DNA of 64,000 nt from Simmondsia chinensis (Eukaryota > Streptophyta > Magnoliopsida > Caryophyllales > Simmondsiaceae): contig JAGTTD010000002.1 of NCBI GenBank assembly GCA_018398585.1, positions 29,132,186 to 29,196,185 on the forward strand, given 5' to 3'. Shown one piece after another: positions 9,753 to 21,546 of the stretch. Every line of letters starts with the position of its first letter. Positions within the stretch are counted from its first letter, which is position 1. The notes beneath the pieces are model-generated. The model worked only from the letters and a program-made list of their open reading frames with translations, was not told the origin of the DNA and made no database searches. The translations under genes and the position numbers were made by a program.

Positions 9753-11556
9753 TGTTAGGAAATATACAAATTTTGTTGGAAAAAATAAACTCCGATGCCG
9801 ATCGTTGGGTTCACAGTTCTGAACTGTGGTCACAATAAAGGACACCTATTAGAGAACTTAGAATATGAGACTCTTCTCTTTATCTAAGCCCTCGGTCGGA
9901 TAGTCACGCTTTGTGACACCTCACGTGAGAGCTCCTGGGAATAGGGTTATCTCTATAAATCCCTTTGTTCTAATACCGGTCGCTGGGATGAATTTTCAAA
10001 ATTCTCCCTAAAGTTTACGCAGCGGAAGGGGTAGGGTTGATTTAAAATTCATAATTTAAATCAACAGATTTAAATTCACAATTTAGATCTACAGATCTAA
10101 ATTCTTAATTTAGATCTACAGGCCTTTTACTCTAATACATTCATAACAATGCATAAACTTAAACAGGCATAATAATGAATACTATAAATAAATAGAAAAG
10201 TAAAACTAAAAGAAGAAGGAAAGAAGAACATACCTGGAATTGCTCCAACAATAAACAATACCAAGAAAAATGAGACCTTGCGATCTTCTACGCAATGACC
10301 TCAAACTGCATGAAGGGTGGGCTCTGAAAAATATTAAACTGAGGAAAGAAAAATTTCAACGAAAATTTTCTCTCTAATTAGGTCTTCGAAACAATTTCCA
10401 AAAACCCAAAAATTTAATTTCAATTGAATTCCAAAAGAATGAAACAGGTTCCTTTATTTATAGTAGACTACCAGAACGAAAAAATAGCTGAAAATTGATG
10501 TGGGATGCGATGGAATTAAAAATCAGTTTAAAACTAAACGCAACGTATAGTGCAAAAGCAACAAAAAAGGCCGCATTTCATCACAGCTAATTCACCGCCT
10601 TTGTCACGTCACCGCGTGCCACGTGGAATGCGGTGAATGGTCCGTGCCTGAAGGCGCGGATCCTCCCCAGTGAGCCCCTGGTTGGTCGATCCGTGTATTC
10701 TGTGTGGGTACATTTTGTGATTTTTCCTTTTTTTCATAGTTTTGCTTTGTTTTCCATATGTAAAAATTCATCTTATAAATTTTAGTTTTTAAAATTATTT
10801 TATTTTATTATTTTTAATTTTTATTCATCTCATGAATAATGTTTGGCAAAATTAAATTTAACCATCTTATGGATAAATAATTCATCTCATGAAATAATTT
10901 AATTACCATTTAATGAGACTTAATTCCACTAAATAAATCTCACTACACTCTAGACTTAAACCATTTATTCGATATCTCCCTTATAGACTGTATTGATGAC
11001 AACAACCCCTCCACTAGATGTCCATGATGAAGAATAAATATAACTACCGCCATTATCCTTCTCACAGCTTCTCCATTAGTTATCGACTCTCCCTTCACTA
11101 AATAATTCATTTATACTTGAACATATTCATAGTATAAATTGCAAATGTCAAACACTTTGAATACTTTGGCCAAAGTTTTCGAACGATTCAAATATTTGCG
11201 AATCAACTAAGGGGACATCTGTATCTCATAAGGGATTGTAGATTCCCTTTTGAATACTTGATCCTTGTCACACTTCACGCCGCTACCCAGTGTACGTAGG
11301 AATTCAGTCATGCGTTTAGACCTTACTTATAGTACACCAAAGTAACTAACGCTCCATGCACAAGTTCAGAATACTCTCAGGATTTAGAGTCGTCATTCAA
11401 ACCATACAACATGAATCACTCATCTCCGATAGTTGTCTAGGAAGAAGCAACTCACATGATCCAACTCAGCGTGTCAATCTTATTAAACACACTAACATAA
11501 CATTTTTGGATCACCATCCACATGACCAAGACAAGCCATCTAAAGTGTCATGTTAT
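9753..11556 (-). repeat. Element A left (3') LTR, first part
   Basis: Starts TGTTAGGAAATATAC and aligns to the right LTR at 36783 onward. Compared with the right copy, about 150 bp are missing near 10885 between two copies of an ATCTCATGAA motif, which fits a deletion between short direct repeats. The part ends at the GTTAT target duplication (11552-11556) of array B. Confidence 0.85.
10453..10465 (-). promoter_or_regulatory. TATA box, element A left LTR
   Basis: The minus strand reads TACTATAAATAAA. It lies at the same place as in the right LTR (37503-37515) and in the family B LTRs. Inferred LTR promoter, minus strand. Confidence 0.5.
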
Positions 11557-13790
11557 TGTTGGGAAAAAAATGACTTTTGTTGAAAAATAAACTCTGATAC
11601 CAACTATTGGGTTCACAGCTCTCAACTATGGTCACAACTATAGGCACCTATTAGAGCACTTAGAGTAGAAGAATCTTCTCTCTACTTAAGCCCCCGGTCG
11701 CAGAGTCACACTTTGTGACACCACATGTGCCAGAGTTCACAGGAATATGTTTATCTTTATAAACCCTTTACCCTAATATGGGTTGTTGGGACGAATTTCA
11801 GAAATTCTCCCTAATTTTATAAAGTTTATGCAGCGAAAGGGCTTTAGAATTCACAATTCTAAACATATGGTTGATTTAAAATTTATAATTTCAAACCTAC
11901 ATATTTAAATTCATAATTAAATCTATAGATCTAAATTCTTAATTTAGATCTACAGGCCTTTTACTTTAATACATTCACAATAAAACATAAACTCAAACAG
12001 ACATAATAACAGATACTGTAAGTAAATAGAAAAGCGAAAACTAAAAGTGAAGGAAAGAAGGCATACATGGAATTGCTCCAAATAAGGAAAACCAAAAAAT
12101 AATAAGAATCTTCAAAACCGCGATCTTCTATGCAATGACCTCGAGCTGCCTGGAGGGTGGCTTCTGAAAAATATTAGACTAGGAAAGAAAAATTTTAACG
12201 GAAACTTTTCTCTCCAATTAGGTCTCTGAAACAATTTCGAAAACCCTCAAAAATTTGTTTCAATTGAATGCCAAACCCTTGGAATAGGTACCTCTATTTA
12301 TAGTAGGCTATTGGAAAAAAAAAATGGGATTTGGGTACAGCTAACAAAACGCATCATTTTAATTAAAATCGAGCCAAAACGCGTCGTTTTGATCCTACGA
12401 AAAAAATGCCTTTATTTTCAATTTAGTGTGCCACGTGGCAGCAGCTGATTCGTCCCGGCGCAGGGACATGCCTAGCCAAAGGATGTCCCAGCGTACGACA
12501 CGTGTCGCGTGCTGGTTTTTCCGATTTGAATCACGTGGATTATCACCTATTAAACGCGATTTTTTTTACTTTGCTTTGTTTTCCACATGTAAAAATTCAT
12601 CTTATGAATTTTAATTTCCCAAAATTATTTTATTTTATAATTCTTAATTTTTATTCATCTCTTGAATAATATTTGAAAAAAAATTAAATTTACTCATCTC
12701 ATGAATAAATTAATTCGTCTCATGAATTCTTTAATATTTTTTCGATCGCAATAAATACAGAGGCTTGTGCAGGGACCTCAGGAATAGTTTAAATCTAGCT
12801 CAAAATGAGTTAAATTAATTATCTCATAAAATAATTTAATTACCATTTAACGAGACTTAATTCCACTAAATAAATCTCACTACACTCCAGACTGAAACCA
12901 TTTATCCGATGTCTCCCTAATAGACTATATTGATGAAATCAACCCCTCCACTAAATGTCCATGACGAAGAATAAGTATAACTATAGCCATTATCCTTCTC
13001 ACAGCTTCTCCATTAGTTACGGACTCGCCCTTCATTGAATAATTCATTTATACTTGAACGTATTCATAGTATAAATTTCAAATGTCAGACATTTGGAATA
13101 CTGTGGCTAAAGATTCTGAACTATTCAAATATTTGTGAATCAACTAATGGGACATCAGTATCTCATAAGAGGCTGTAGATTCCCTATTGAATATCTGATC
13201 CTTGTCACACTTCACACCGCTACCCCGTGTACATGGGAATTCAGTCATGCGTTTAGACCTTACTTACAGTACACCAAAGTAATTAACGTTTCATTCACAA
13301 GTCCAGAATACCCTCAGGATTTAGAGTCATCGTTCAAACAGTATAACGTGAATCACTCATCTGCGATAGTAGTCTAGAAATAAGTAACCCACATGGTCAA
13401 ACTCAGTGTGTTAATCTTATTAAACACACCAACCTAACACTTTTGGATCTCCATCCACATGACCAAGATAAGTCATCTAAACTGTTCGGCCATGGTCTTA
13501 ACAGACAAGTAGTCCAAGCTCATCATTGACCACGAGTTATTCAAACAACATTCCATACCATTTATTCTAAGTCTATCTGTGGGTAAATCTCATTATCCCC
13601 TTAGAACAAACATGTAAAATGTAATATGAGGACTTCGTCCATCTGATGGACAATAAATAAAAGAAATCACATGCAGTATATAAGCTCACTTTACACAAAT
13701 TCAGTTAGGAAATGACTGGAACTTCAATTTTATTCATAAATAAAATAACATTACAAAATAAATTTGAATTTCAGGACACAATTCTTAACA
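11557..13790 (-). repeat. Array B LTR1 (3'-most in transcription sense)
   Basis: TGTTGGG..AACA ends, 2234 bp, full length. The polypurine tract follows at 13791, read as CAAGTGGGAGAT on the minus strand. A TATA-like box is at 12293-12305. The open frame at 12426-12614 and others here are chance frames within the LTR. Confidence 0.88.
12293..12305 (-). promoter_or_regulatory. TATA box, array B LTR1
   Basis: The minus strand reads TACTATAAATAGA, conserved with LTR2 (19167-19179) and element A. Inferred promoter of the LTR. Confidence 0.5.
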
Positions 13791-13804
13791 ATCTCCCACT
13801 TGCC
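13791..13804 (-). promoter_or_regulatory. Polypurine tract, B internal 1
   Basis: The minus strand reads GGCAAGTGGGAGAT directly before the LTR. It is the plus-strand DNA priming site used during reverse transcription and confirms the minus orientation. Confidence 0.7.
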
Positions 13805-14406
13805 CTAAATCCAATTTACTGTATACTTCATACCCATCCCCTCTAAATGTGACTCAAAAATCTTCTGAAACAGAGTCTTTGTAAAAGGATCTGCAAGATT
13901 ATGGCTCATTTCTATCTTCAAGATGGCCAACTCACCCTTCTCCACATAGTCTCTAATGAGGCGGTACTTCCTTTCAACTTGCTTGGACGTCTTGTGTCTT
14001 CTAGGCTCTTTAGAATTAGCCACCGCACCCGAGTTATCACAAAAGACCGCAACTGGTGTTAGACCATCTCTAACAACCTCAAGATCTAACAAGAACTTTC
14101 TGAGCCAACATGGCTTCTTTGCAGCTTCTAAAGCTATAATGTACCCGGCCTCCATATTGGAGTCAGCAATACAAGACTGCTTAACACTCCTCTAACTGAT
14201 GGCTCCCCCTCCAAGGGTAAAGACATATCTAGACATCGAATGTCTGGCATCTATATTTGATTGGAAGTCTAAATTAGTATAGCAAACTGGAACTAGCTCG
14301 TCACTTTGAAAGATCAGCATATAGTCTCTAGTTCATCTAATGTACTTAAGAATATGCTTCACTGCCACCCAGTACATTGGACCTAGATTAGACTGATATC
14401 TAGTTA
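13805..14406 (-). pseudogene. B internal 1 RNase H, broken
   Basis: Copia RNase H, which removes the RNA strand during reverse transcription. The segment 13805-14155 reads A-A-K-x-P-C-W-L-R near its start, then V-F-C-D-N-S-G-A-V-A-N (a catalytic Asp region), H-K-T-S-K-Q-V-E-R-K-Y-R-L-I-R-D and N-L-A-D-P-F-T-K-T-L, all typical of the domain end. The upstream half (14156-14406) is in broken frames with the S-D-x-Q-S-D-like region disturbed. It continues from the RT at 14407. Confidence 0.8.
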
Positions 14407-15147
14407 CTATACCAGCATGGCATACATGAGGCTTCCCATAGCTGAAGCATATGGAACATTCGTCATCTGCTCCTCCTCTTGAGGTGTCTTAGGACACCGC
14501 TCTAAAGAAAGAGGGAATTCATGCCTGAAAGGTAAAAGCCCTTTCTTATAGTTCTCCTTGTGATACCTTGACAACATCTTGTCAATATAAGTGGCCTGAG
14601 AAAGACCCGGCATCCAACTTTTACGATCTTGTAAAAGCTCGATCCCAAGAATGTAGCTGGCTTCTCCTAAGTCATTCATATCAAACTGACCTGACAACCA
14701 AATCTTTACAGCCGATAACACCCCTAAATCATTCCCAATGAGTAGTATGTCGTCGAAATATAACACTAAGAAAGTCACTAGTTTCTCTTTATGTCGTTTG
14801 TACACGCATGGTTCGTCAACTAATTGCTCAAAATCATAAGACTTAATTACTTCATTGAATCTAATATTCCATGAGCGTGATGCTTGTTTCAGTCCATATA
14901 TGGACTTCTTCAGTTTGCATACCATATACTCCTGATTCTTACCAATGAAACTATCTGGTTGCACCATATAGGTGTCTTCCTTAAGACGACCATTCAGAAA
15001 GGCTATCTTGACATTCATTTGCCAAATCTCATAATCATAATGAGCTGTAATGGATAGGAGTATCCTTATGGACTTTAGCATGGCTACTGGTGAGAAGGTC
15101 TGATCATAACCGATCCCTTCCTTTTGTGCAAAGCCCTTAGCAACCAT
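14407..15147 (-). pseudogene. B internal 1 reverse transcriptase (246-codon open part)
   Basis: Longest open copia RT piece of array B. It begins V-A-K-G-F-A-Q-K-E-G-I-G-Y, followed by T-F-S-P-V-A, then A-F-L-N-G, Y-G-L-K-Q-A and the active site L-Y-F-D-D (14749-14760; the family form is Y-V-D-D, so both Asp are kept). It ends with G-S-L-M-Y-A. It copies element RNA into DNA inside the particle. The start Met is not a real start, because the polyprotein ran through from 15148 onward. This piece could be intact, but stops on both sides make the polyprotein dead. Confidence 0.82.
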
Positions 15148-15912
15148 CCTTGACTTGAAGTTCTCTACCTTCCCATCTACTCCTCTTTTCCTCTTGTGGA
15201 CCCGTTTACAACCAATGGGTTTAATGCCAATAGGTGCCTGTACAAGTTCCTAGACCTGATTAGGATACATAGACCCTATCTCAGATTTCATTGACAAGAC
15301 TAATTGGTCGGCATCCTTGTCTTTGATTGCCTCATTGTAGCTGAGAGGAACAGATTTAATGTCACAATCATCCATTAAGGCTCCCGCCATGAACCTATCA
15401 GGTGCCCTGACAATCCTCCCACTGCGCCTAGGCTCTCGTGTATCTGGAATAGTCTCAACCTTCTCAGCAGGTGCACCTAATGCACCTGCTATATCCCGAG
15501 TTCTGCCCAGCTATTCAGAATAAGTGTCATTTTCTTTTAATTCCTCTAACACTACTCTGTTTTTGCTTTTATAGTCTACTATAAAATCCTCCTCTAAATA
15601 TTTCACATTTTTACTTCCAAAAACCTTTTAATCAGAAGGACTGTAGAAAAGGCCACCAGTTATTCCCTTGGGATAACCAACAAACATGTACACCTCCATC
15701 CTTGATTCCAGCTTGTCAAGATTCTTTTTCAACACATGCGCTGGGCAACACCAAATACGAAGGGGCTTTCGCGCAGTTCATAATTCCACAGGTGTCTTAG
15801 AAACTGACTTAGATGGAACTAAGTTAAGAAGATATGCTGCTGTCTCTAAGGCATAATACCAAAAGGAGATTGGTAGAAAAGCATGACTCATTGTGGACCT
15901 TATCATCTCTAA
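15148..15912 (-). pseudogene. B internal 1 integrase C-terminus and linker, broken
   Basis: Minus-strand frames with stops carry the usual copia linker before RT: an R-x-S-G-R-I-V-R-A-P-D-R-F string near 15390-15425, then D-K-D-A-D-Q and P-I-G-x-K near 15200-15320. No catalytic residues are expected here. Confidence 0.65.
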
Positions 15913-16251
15913 CTATGTCCTCTTCTTTCTTTCTGCAACACCATTCTGCCGCTGTATACCCGGAGCAGAAAGTTGATATCTAATCCCATTTGTAGTTAGG
16001 AAATCAAGAAAATCACCTGAAAGATCTTCACCACCACGATTTGATCGAAGTGACTTAACATGTTTACCTAATTGCTTTTCAACTTCAGCTTTGTTCTCTG
16101 TAAACTTTTCAAAAGAGTCCGACTTATGTCTCATTAGGTGAACATATCCATATCTTGAGTAATCATTAGGGATTGTAATGAAATACTCATATCCACCTCT
16201 TGCTTGAAAATTCATTGGTCCACATACATCTGTGTGAACCAGCTCTAGCAA
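15913..16251 (-). pseudogene. B internal 1 integrase core, catalytic Asp lost
   Basis: The integrase core reads H-T-D-V-C-G-P-M (first Asp kept), F-I-T-x-x-N-D-Y-S-R-Y-G-Y-V, then R-S-N-R-G-G-E where family members have R-S-D-R-G-G-E, and G-V-A-E-R-K (catalytic Glu kept). The D-to-N change near 16040 should abolish strand transfer. The family function is insertion of element DNA into the host genome. Confidence 0.82.
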
Positions 16252-16260
16252 GTCACCAAT

Positions 16261-16767
16261 CTAGTTGCCTTTACTCTTAAAGACAGATGTGGTAATCTTA
16301 CCTTCTATGCAAGATTTGCATATTGGTAATGACTTCAAGTCCAAAGGTTCTATCAGTCCATATTTTACGAATCTTTGGATCCTGTTCGAATTAATGTGAC
16401 CTAATCGTTGGTGCCATGTGTAGGCAATATCTTTTTCAGGTTGTTTTCTCTTAGGAGATTGAACAAGTGAGCTTGTGTTAGATTCATTTAAATAAATATC
16501 AGCATTTTGATCAGGAAATAGCGTGAATAGATCGTCCATGGTTGTACCTTTGCCAATAAATAATTTATTTCTCATAATAACTAGTTCAGAACTAAAATCC
16601 AATGAATAACCATTATCCACCAAGCGAGAGACAAAAATCAAATTTCTACGCAATGCAGGTACAAATAAACAGTCCTTCAAAAACAAAACTCTACCACTAA
16701 AGACTAGGCTAACATCTCCTATTGCTAAGAGTGTTACTTTTGTGCCATCTCCAACCGTCAGGTACAA
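16261..16767 (-). pseudogene. B internal 1 protease end and GAG-pre-integrase
   Basis: Begins with V-G-D-G-T and L-F-V-P-A-L-R-R-N-L-I-F-V-S (end of the aspartic protease) and continues to W-H-Q-R-L-G-H-I-N, then C-K-S-C-I-E-G-K, the zinc-binding GAG-pre-integrase/HHCC region. One stop separates it from the integrase at 16251. Confidence 0.8.
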
Positions 16768-16786
16768 TTCCCCAACATACAGTCTC

Positions 16787-17040
16787 CTAGTTAGGCTTGA
16801 GCCCCTCTAACATATTACAAACATGGTCAGTTGAACCTGATTCCAAACACCAGGAACCTAGTGGACACTTAACTGTGCATGACTCAACTAAGTGAGATAT
16901 CAACATATCTTCACTTGATGAATTAGCAGTCTTTACAGGAAGAGAAGCCAAGTACTTAGTGCAGTTTCTTTTTCTGTGGCCAGTAAGTCCCTTATTAGTG
17001 ATAACTAAGTCCAAGTTGTTTTTCTAGGTGAAGTAATTTG
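16787..17040 (-). pseudogene. B internal 1 nucleocapsid remnant and protease active site
   Basis: A remnant of the nucleocapsid reads G-H-R-K-R-N-C-T-K-Y-L-A-S-L; the first two Cys of the knuckle are missing, apparently by deletion. Then I-S-H-L-V-E-S-C leads to the protease site W-C-L-E-S-G-S-T-D-H-V-C, in which the catalytic Asp is Glu (internal 2 keeps D-S-G-S-T-D-H). Upstream no capsid (UBN2-type) domain is found before the primer-binding site. Confidence 0.75.
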
Positions 17041-17361
17041 GTTCAGGTAAGGCATTACCTTCAGAATTAAATGAAGTGCACTAGCCGCAGCCATTTCAGA
17101 AACACTGTAAATGCAAACAATCGTGTAACTATCTCATATGAGTCATGCACAATGTAGTGATATATATTATTTTGTTTTAACATACACAATAAGTCAGATA
17201 TCCACCAAACTATACCATCATGCATACAATGATGCCCCAAATACAGCACTCCTTTCTCCCTGGCAGCAGGGTCGCACGAAACTAGTTCGGGTGAGAACTA
17301 TTCTCAATTCACCTAGTTTTCTTGTAACTCTAACTAAACATGGTTAACTCACCATTTTACC

Positions 17362-17433
17362 TTAGTCTCTAATATGACACAATAGAGCTCTTCAGGGAGT
17401 TAGTCTCTAATATGACACAATAGAGCTCTTCAG
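17362..17433 (-). repeat. About 37-bp tandem duplication in leader
   Basis: The stretch TTAGTCTCTAATATGACACA and its continuation to CTCTTCAG occurs twice head to tail. The homologous places in internal 2 (about 29458) and element A (about 35188) have one copy, so it is a private, recent duplication. Confidence 0.85.
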
Positions 17434-17904
17434 TGAGGCTAATGTATCAAGCTAGTCAAGTGTAAACAGTTACCTAAACACCCATTTAAATACATGTAAT
17501 TCTCCATGGCAGCGTGGTTGCATCACTTCTTTGTACTTTGGTTTATCCTGAAAGAAGTCTAACCCTGTAAACTGCAAACCGACATCCTCCGTAGGGAGGT
17601 CTATCGATCTACTATACTGTTAGACGGGTAATGGAGACTGTGAAGTTACAACAATTGAAACCTCGCTCCCACTTGATTTTAATAAATAGTAGTTTTTAAC
17701 TAACTTGCATTTACAACCTGAATTATCACATAATCCCCTTTAGAATCATATTCTAAATTTATTCAATAAAATTAATTAATTTTACTTTTAAAATTAGTAC
17801 CATAGATTATCTCCTAACATATTCTTTAGAATCCCATTCTAAAACTAAATAAATTAATTTAATTTAATTAACTAATTAGTCATTAATTTTTTTATTTAAA
17901 CTTG

Positions 17905-17970
17905 CTGACCTTAGCACCACGTCAACGCTGACGTCAACCCTGACCTGCTGTGGTCAGCAGTTGATGTTGT
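17905..17970 (-). promoter_or_regulatory. ACGTCA/TGACGT patch in B internal 1 leader
   Basis: Contains CCACGTCAACG, CTGACGTCAAC and related motifs that match ACGT-core bZIP sites. It is more decayed than at 29945-30020 and 36196-36320. The regulatory role is inference. Confidence 0.4.
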
Positions 17971-18423
17971 AAGAATTTGTTTTTTAAATTTTAAATTAAA
18001 ATAATTTAATTTAAAGTAAATAAATAAATCTAATCTCATTAGATTAATTTTATCCAATTTCATCATCTAATCTTATTAGATTAATCTTATCTGATTTTAC
18101 AAATCTTAACCAAACGATCATTGTCTCATAATAAAGATCATGCAGTCCCGAATTTATAGGTTGTTATATCTGAATTAACGATTAATTCTCTAACGATTTA
18201 AACAATTTAAATCCTCAGTATAAACAACCTAGTTAACTATTAAAGCTTTTAACCGATTTAAACAGTTTAAATCAATACTTTAAATAACCTAGTTAACTGT
18301 TAACTCCTGTAATGGTTTAAACAATTTAAATTACTAATTCAAATGAGTTTTTCCTTCTTAATAAAATCTCTATTTTATTAAGAAGCAGATCCATTTATTA
18401 CAATCTTATTATACCTAGAGGCT

Positions 18424-18438
18424 AGCTCTAATACTAAT
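18424..18438 (-). promoter_or_regulatory. Primer-binding site of B internal 1, decayed
   Basis: The minus strand reads ATTAGTATTAGAGCT after the LTR2 end, a mutated form of the Met-tRNA site TTGGTATCAGAGC. Confidence 0.6.
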
Positions 18439-19166
18439 TGTTGGGAGAATATGACTTTTGTAGAAAAATAAGCTCTGGTGCCAACTATTGGGTTCATAGT
18501 TCTCAACTATGGTAACAACAACAGGCACCTATTAGAGCACTTAGAGTAGGAGACTATTATCTCTACTTGAGCCCCCGGTCGGAGAATCATGCTTCGTGAC
18601 ACCTCACGTGCGAGAGTTCCTAGGAATAGATTTATCTCAATAAACCCTTTGCCCTAATATCGGTTGTTGGGATGAATTTTAAAAATTATCTCTAGTTTTA
18701 TAAAGTTTACGCAGCGGAAGGGGTTTAAAATTCATAATTCTAAACCTTGGGTTGATTTAAAATTCATAATTTCAAATCTACAGATTTGAATTCATAATTA
18801 AATCTATAGATCTAAATTAAGGCCTTTTACTCTGATACATTCATAACAATACATAAGCACAAACAGGCATAACAACAGATGCTGTAAATAAATAGAAAAG
18901 CCAAAACTAAAAGTGAAGGAAACAAGACATACCTGGAATTGCTCCAAATAAAGAAAACCAGAAAATAATAATAATCTTCAAAACCGAGACTCCGCGATCT
19001 TCTAAGCAATGATCTCGAGCTACCCAGAGTGTCGGCTCCGAAAAATATTAAATTAGGAAAGAAAAATTTTAACAGAAAATTTTCTCTCCAATTGGGTCTC
19101 AGAAACAAATTCAGAAACTCTCAAAAATTTGTTTCAATTGAATGGCAAACCCTTGGAATAGGTACC

Positions 19167-19179
19167 TCTATTTATAGTA
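19167..19179 (-). promoter_or_regulatory. TATA box, array B LTR2
   Basis: The minus strand reads TACTATAAATAGA. Conserved position relative to LTR1. Upstream U3 sequence is displaced by the 5.2-kb G2 insertion. Confidence 0.5.
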
Positions 19180-20153
19180 AGCTACCGGAATGAAAATATG
19201 TTGGAAATTCGATGTGGGATTTGCGTACAACTAACAAAACGCATCGTTTTAATTAAAATCGAGCCAAAATGCCTCGTTTTGATCCCTGGAAAAGAAAACG
19301 CCCTCATTTTCAATTCAGTGTGCCTCATGGCAGCAGCTGATTCATCCCGGCCCGGGGACGTGGATAGCCAAAGGACGTCCTAGCATGCAACACGTGTCGC
19401 ACGCTGGTTCGTCCGATTTGAATCACGCGAATTATCACCTATTAAAAGCGAATTTTTTTTTTTAAATTTTGCTTTTTTTCCCACATGTAAAAATTCATTT
19501 TATGAATTTTAAAATTTCAAAATTATTTTATTTTATAATTCTTAATTTTTATTCATCTCATGAATAATGTTTGGCAAAATTAAATTTAATCGTCTCATGA
19601 ATAAATTAATTTATCTCATGAATTTTTTAATAATTTTTCGATGGCAATAAATACAGAGGCTTGTGCTGGTGCCTCTGGGAATATTTAAATCTAGCTCCAA
19701 ATGGGTTAAATTAATCATCTCATGAAATAATTTAATTACCATTTAATGAGACTTAATTCTACTAAATAAATCTCACTACACTCCAGACTTAAACCATTTA
19801 TTCGATTTCTCCCTAATAGACTATATTGATGACAACAACTCCTCCACTAGATGTCCACGACGAAGAATAAGTATAACTACTAACATTATCCTTCTCACAG
19901 CTTCTCCATTAGTTACCGACTCGCCCTTCATTGAATAATTCATTTATACTTGAACATATTCATAGTATAAATTCTAAATGTCAAACGTTTGGAATACTTT
20001 GGCCAAAGATTCTGAACTATTTAAATATTTGTAAATCAACTAAGGGGACATTTGTATCTCATCAGAGATTGTAAATTCCCTATCGAATACCTGATCCTTG
20101 TCACACTTCACACCACTCCCTAGTTTACGTGGGAATTCAGTCATGCCTTTAAA

Positions 20154-20481
20154 TGTTATAATTTAAGGTCAAACTTGAATTATAACTTGAATTTAGAGTT
20201 GCGATGAGAGAAAGAAAGGAAAAGGAGATGAGAATTATGGAGGAAATTGAGATGAGAGGATAAGAGTTGTTTAATTTTCATTGAATGAATCCTCTTTACA
20301 CTCTAAGTACTCTATACATACTAATTGAAGATAGCTAAACAACATAGAACCCTCACACTACTAATGTCCATTTCCCGCCAAATATCAAGAATAACTGGCA
20401 ATAATCCACTCCAAGCCTTATTCTAACTTTAATAAGAAAAATACATCAAAATCACTATAAGAATCCTTTCCGGTCATGATA
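20154..20481 (-). repeat. G2 3' LTR (left)
   Basis: 328 bp, starts TGTTATAATT, ends CATGATA where the right copy ends CATGACA. Matches 25033-25361. Confidence 0.9.
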
Positions 20482-20500
20482 ATACCTTCCCCTCAAAATT
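20482..20500 (-). promoter_or_regulatory. G2 polypurine tract
   Basis: The minus strand reads TTTTGAGGGGAAGGTAT directly before the LTR. It is the plus-strand primer site and fixes the minus orientation. Confidence 0.75.
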
Positions 20501-20519
20501 ATTCTTGCCCCAAGAATGA

Positions 20520-20722
20520 TGATGATGAAGGGAATTGGCTGCGTAGAAATTCCAATTCTCCCCAAGTGGTTTGTGTTGGTTCTTAATTAACCCATTGCAC
20601 CAGAATCTCCTTTCTTCTCGTCTTTCTGCTGCACATTTCTGTCTTCCAGGATAGCTGCAGGGGCTTGAATCAGAGTACCATCTGACCTTGTTGTAAGGGA
20701 ATCAGAAGAGCAAGATTTGTCC
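20520..20722 (-). pseudogene. G2 chromodomain remnant
   Basis: Downstream of the integrase, and read in a shifted frame, the minus strand gives I-L-V-Q-W-V-N, a stop, then T-T-W-G-E-L-E-F-L-R-S-Q-F-P. This matches the core of chromovirus chromodomains (V-x-W..A-T-W-E..L..F-P-x-F). In the family this domain binds histone marks and can direct insertion to heterochromatin. At least one stop and one frameshift separate it from the integrase. Confidence 0.65.
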
Positions 20723-21546
20723 TCAGCTTTGTGTTTCTTCAACAAGGAAACATGAAATACAGGATGAATCAGGGAATTTTGGAGGTAGTTCTAGTCTGTA
20801 AGCCACATTGCTAATCTTCTCTAATATCTTGTAAAGTCCAAAGAATCGAGCTCCCAACTTTACCTTCCTGCGCACTGCCACAAAAGACTGTCTGTATGGT
20901 TGGAGTTTAAGGTACACCATGTCTCCTACAGTGAAGGATCTGTCACTTCTCTTTCTATCAGCATAAAATTTCATTCGTGCTTAAGCTAGCTGGAGGTTAT
21001 CCTTCAACTGCAACATCAACTGTCTTCTTTGAGAGATGAGATCATTGACTTCAGATACCTGAGAAGTTACTCCTTGCAGCACCAAAGGAATAGGTGGATA
21101 GTACACATACAAGGCCTTGAAAGGAGTTGTGCCTATAGCTAAATGAAAGTGAGTGCTGTACTAGTATTCTGCTAAGGCCAACCATCTAGGCCAATGCTTA
21201 GGATAAGTGAAGGTCTTGCTGCATAGGTATTGCTCAACACATTGATTCGCCCTCTCAGTTTGGCCATCGGATTGAGGATGATAAGAGTAGCTAAGAGCCA
21301 AGGTAGAATCCATTAACAAGAACAATTCTCGCCAGAACTGACAAGTAAACATCCTATCACGATCTAAAACAATGGATTGAGGCAATTCATGTAGCCTGTG
21401 AATGTACTCATGGACAACTTAGCCAATTTCTCAGTACAAATGGGATGGCTTAAGGCGACACAATGGCTAAACTTGGTGAATCTATCCACAATCACCCATA
21501 TTATTTCCTTTCCTTCAGCCTTAGGCAATCCTTCCACAAAATCCAT
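20723..21546 (-). pseudogene. G2 integrase core and C-terminus, broken
   Basis: Segment 21364-21546 carries M-D-F-V-E-G-L-P-K and V-I-V-D-R-F-T-K-F-S (first catalytic Asp region). 21161-21385 continues with V-L-D-R-D-R-M-F (second Asp region) and Y-H-P-Q-S-D-G-Q-T-E-R-A-N (catalytic Glu). 20723-20974 has the C-terminal G-D-M-V-Y-L-K-L-Q-P-Y-R-Q and V-A-Y-R-L-E-L-P blocks. The three catalytic residues are present, but the pieces lie in separate frames. Confidence 0.82.

Larger units (their letters stand above)
17041..18423 (-). other. B internal 1 leader without Gag capsid
   Basis: About 1.4 kb between the primer-binding site and the nucleocapsid remnant, with no open frame matching a capsid domain. 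It is colinear with the leaders at 29152-30500 and 34914-36764. Landmarks are a GGTCGCACGAA block, a CTCGCTCCCACTTGATTTT block, two TAGAAT..ATTCTA-type units and a GACGTC-rich patch. A 37-bp tandem duplication is at 17362-17433. See the findings. Confidence 0.7.

Noticed and set aside
14407..15147. Possibly functional reverse transcriptase gene
   Set aside because: The 246-codon frame keeps the active site, but it is an internal slice of a polyprotein with stops on both sides and a mutated integrase and protease, so it is listed as a pseudogene.
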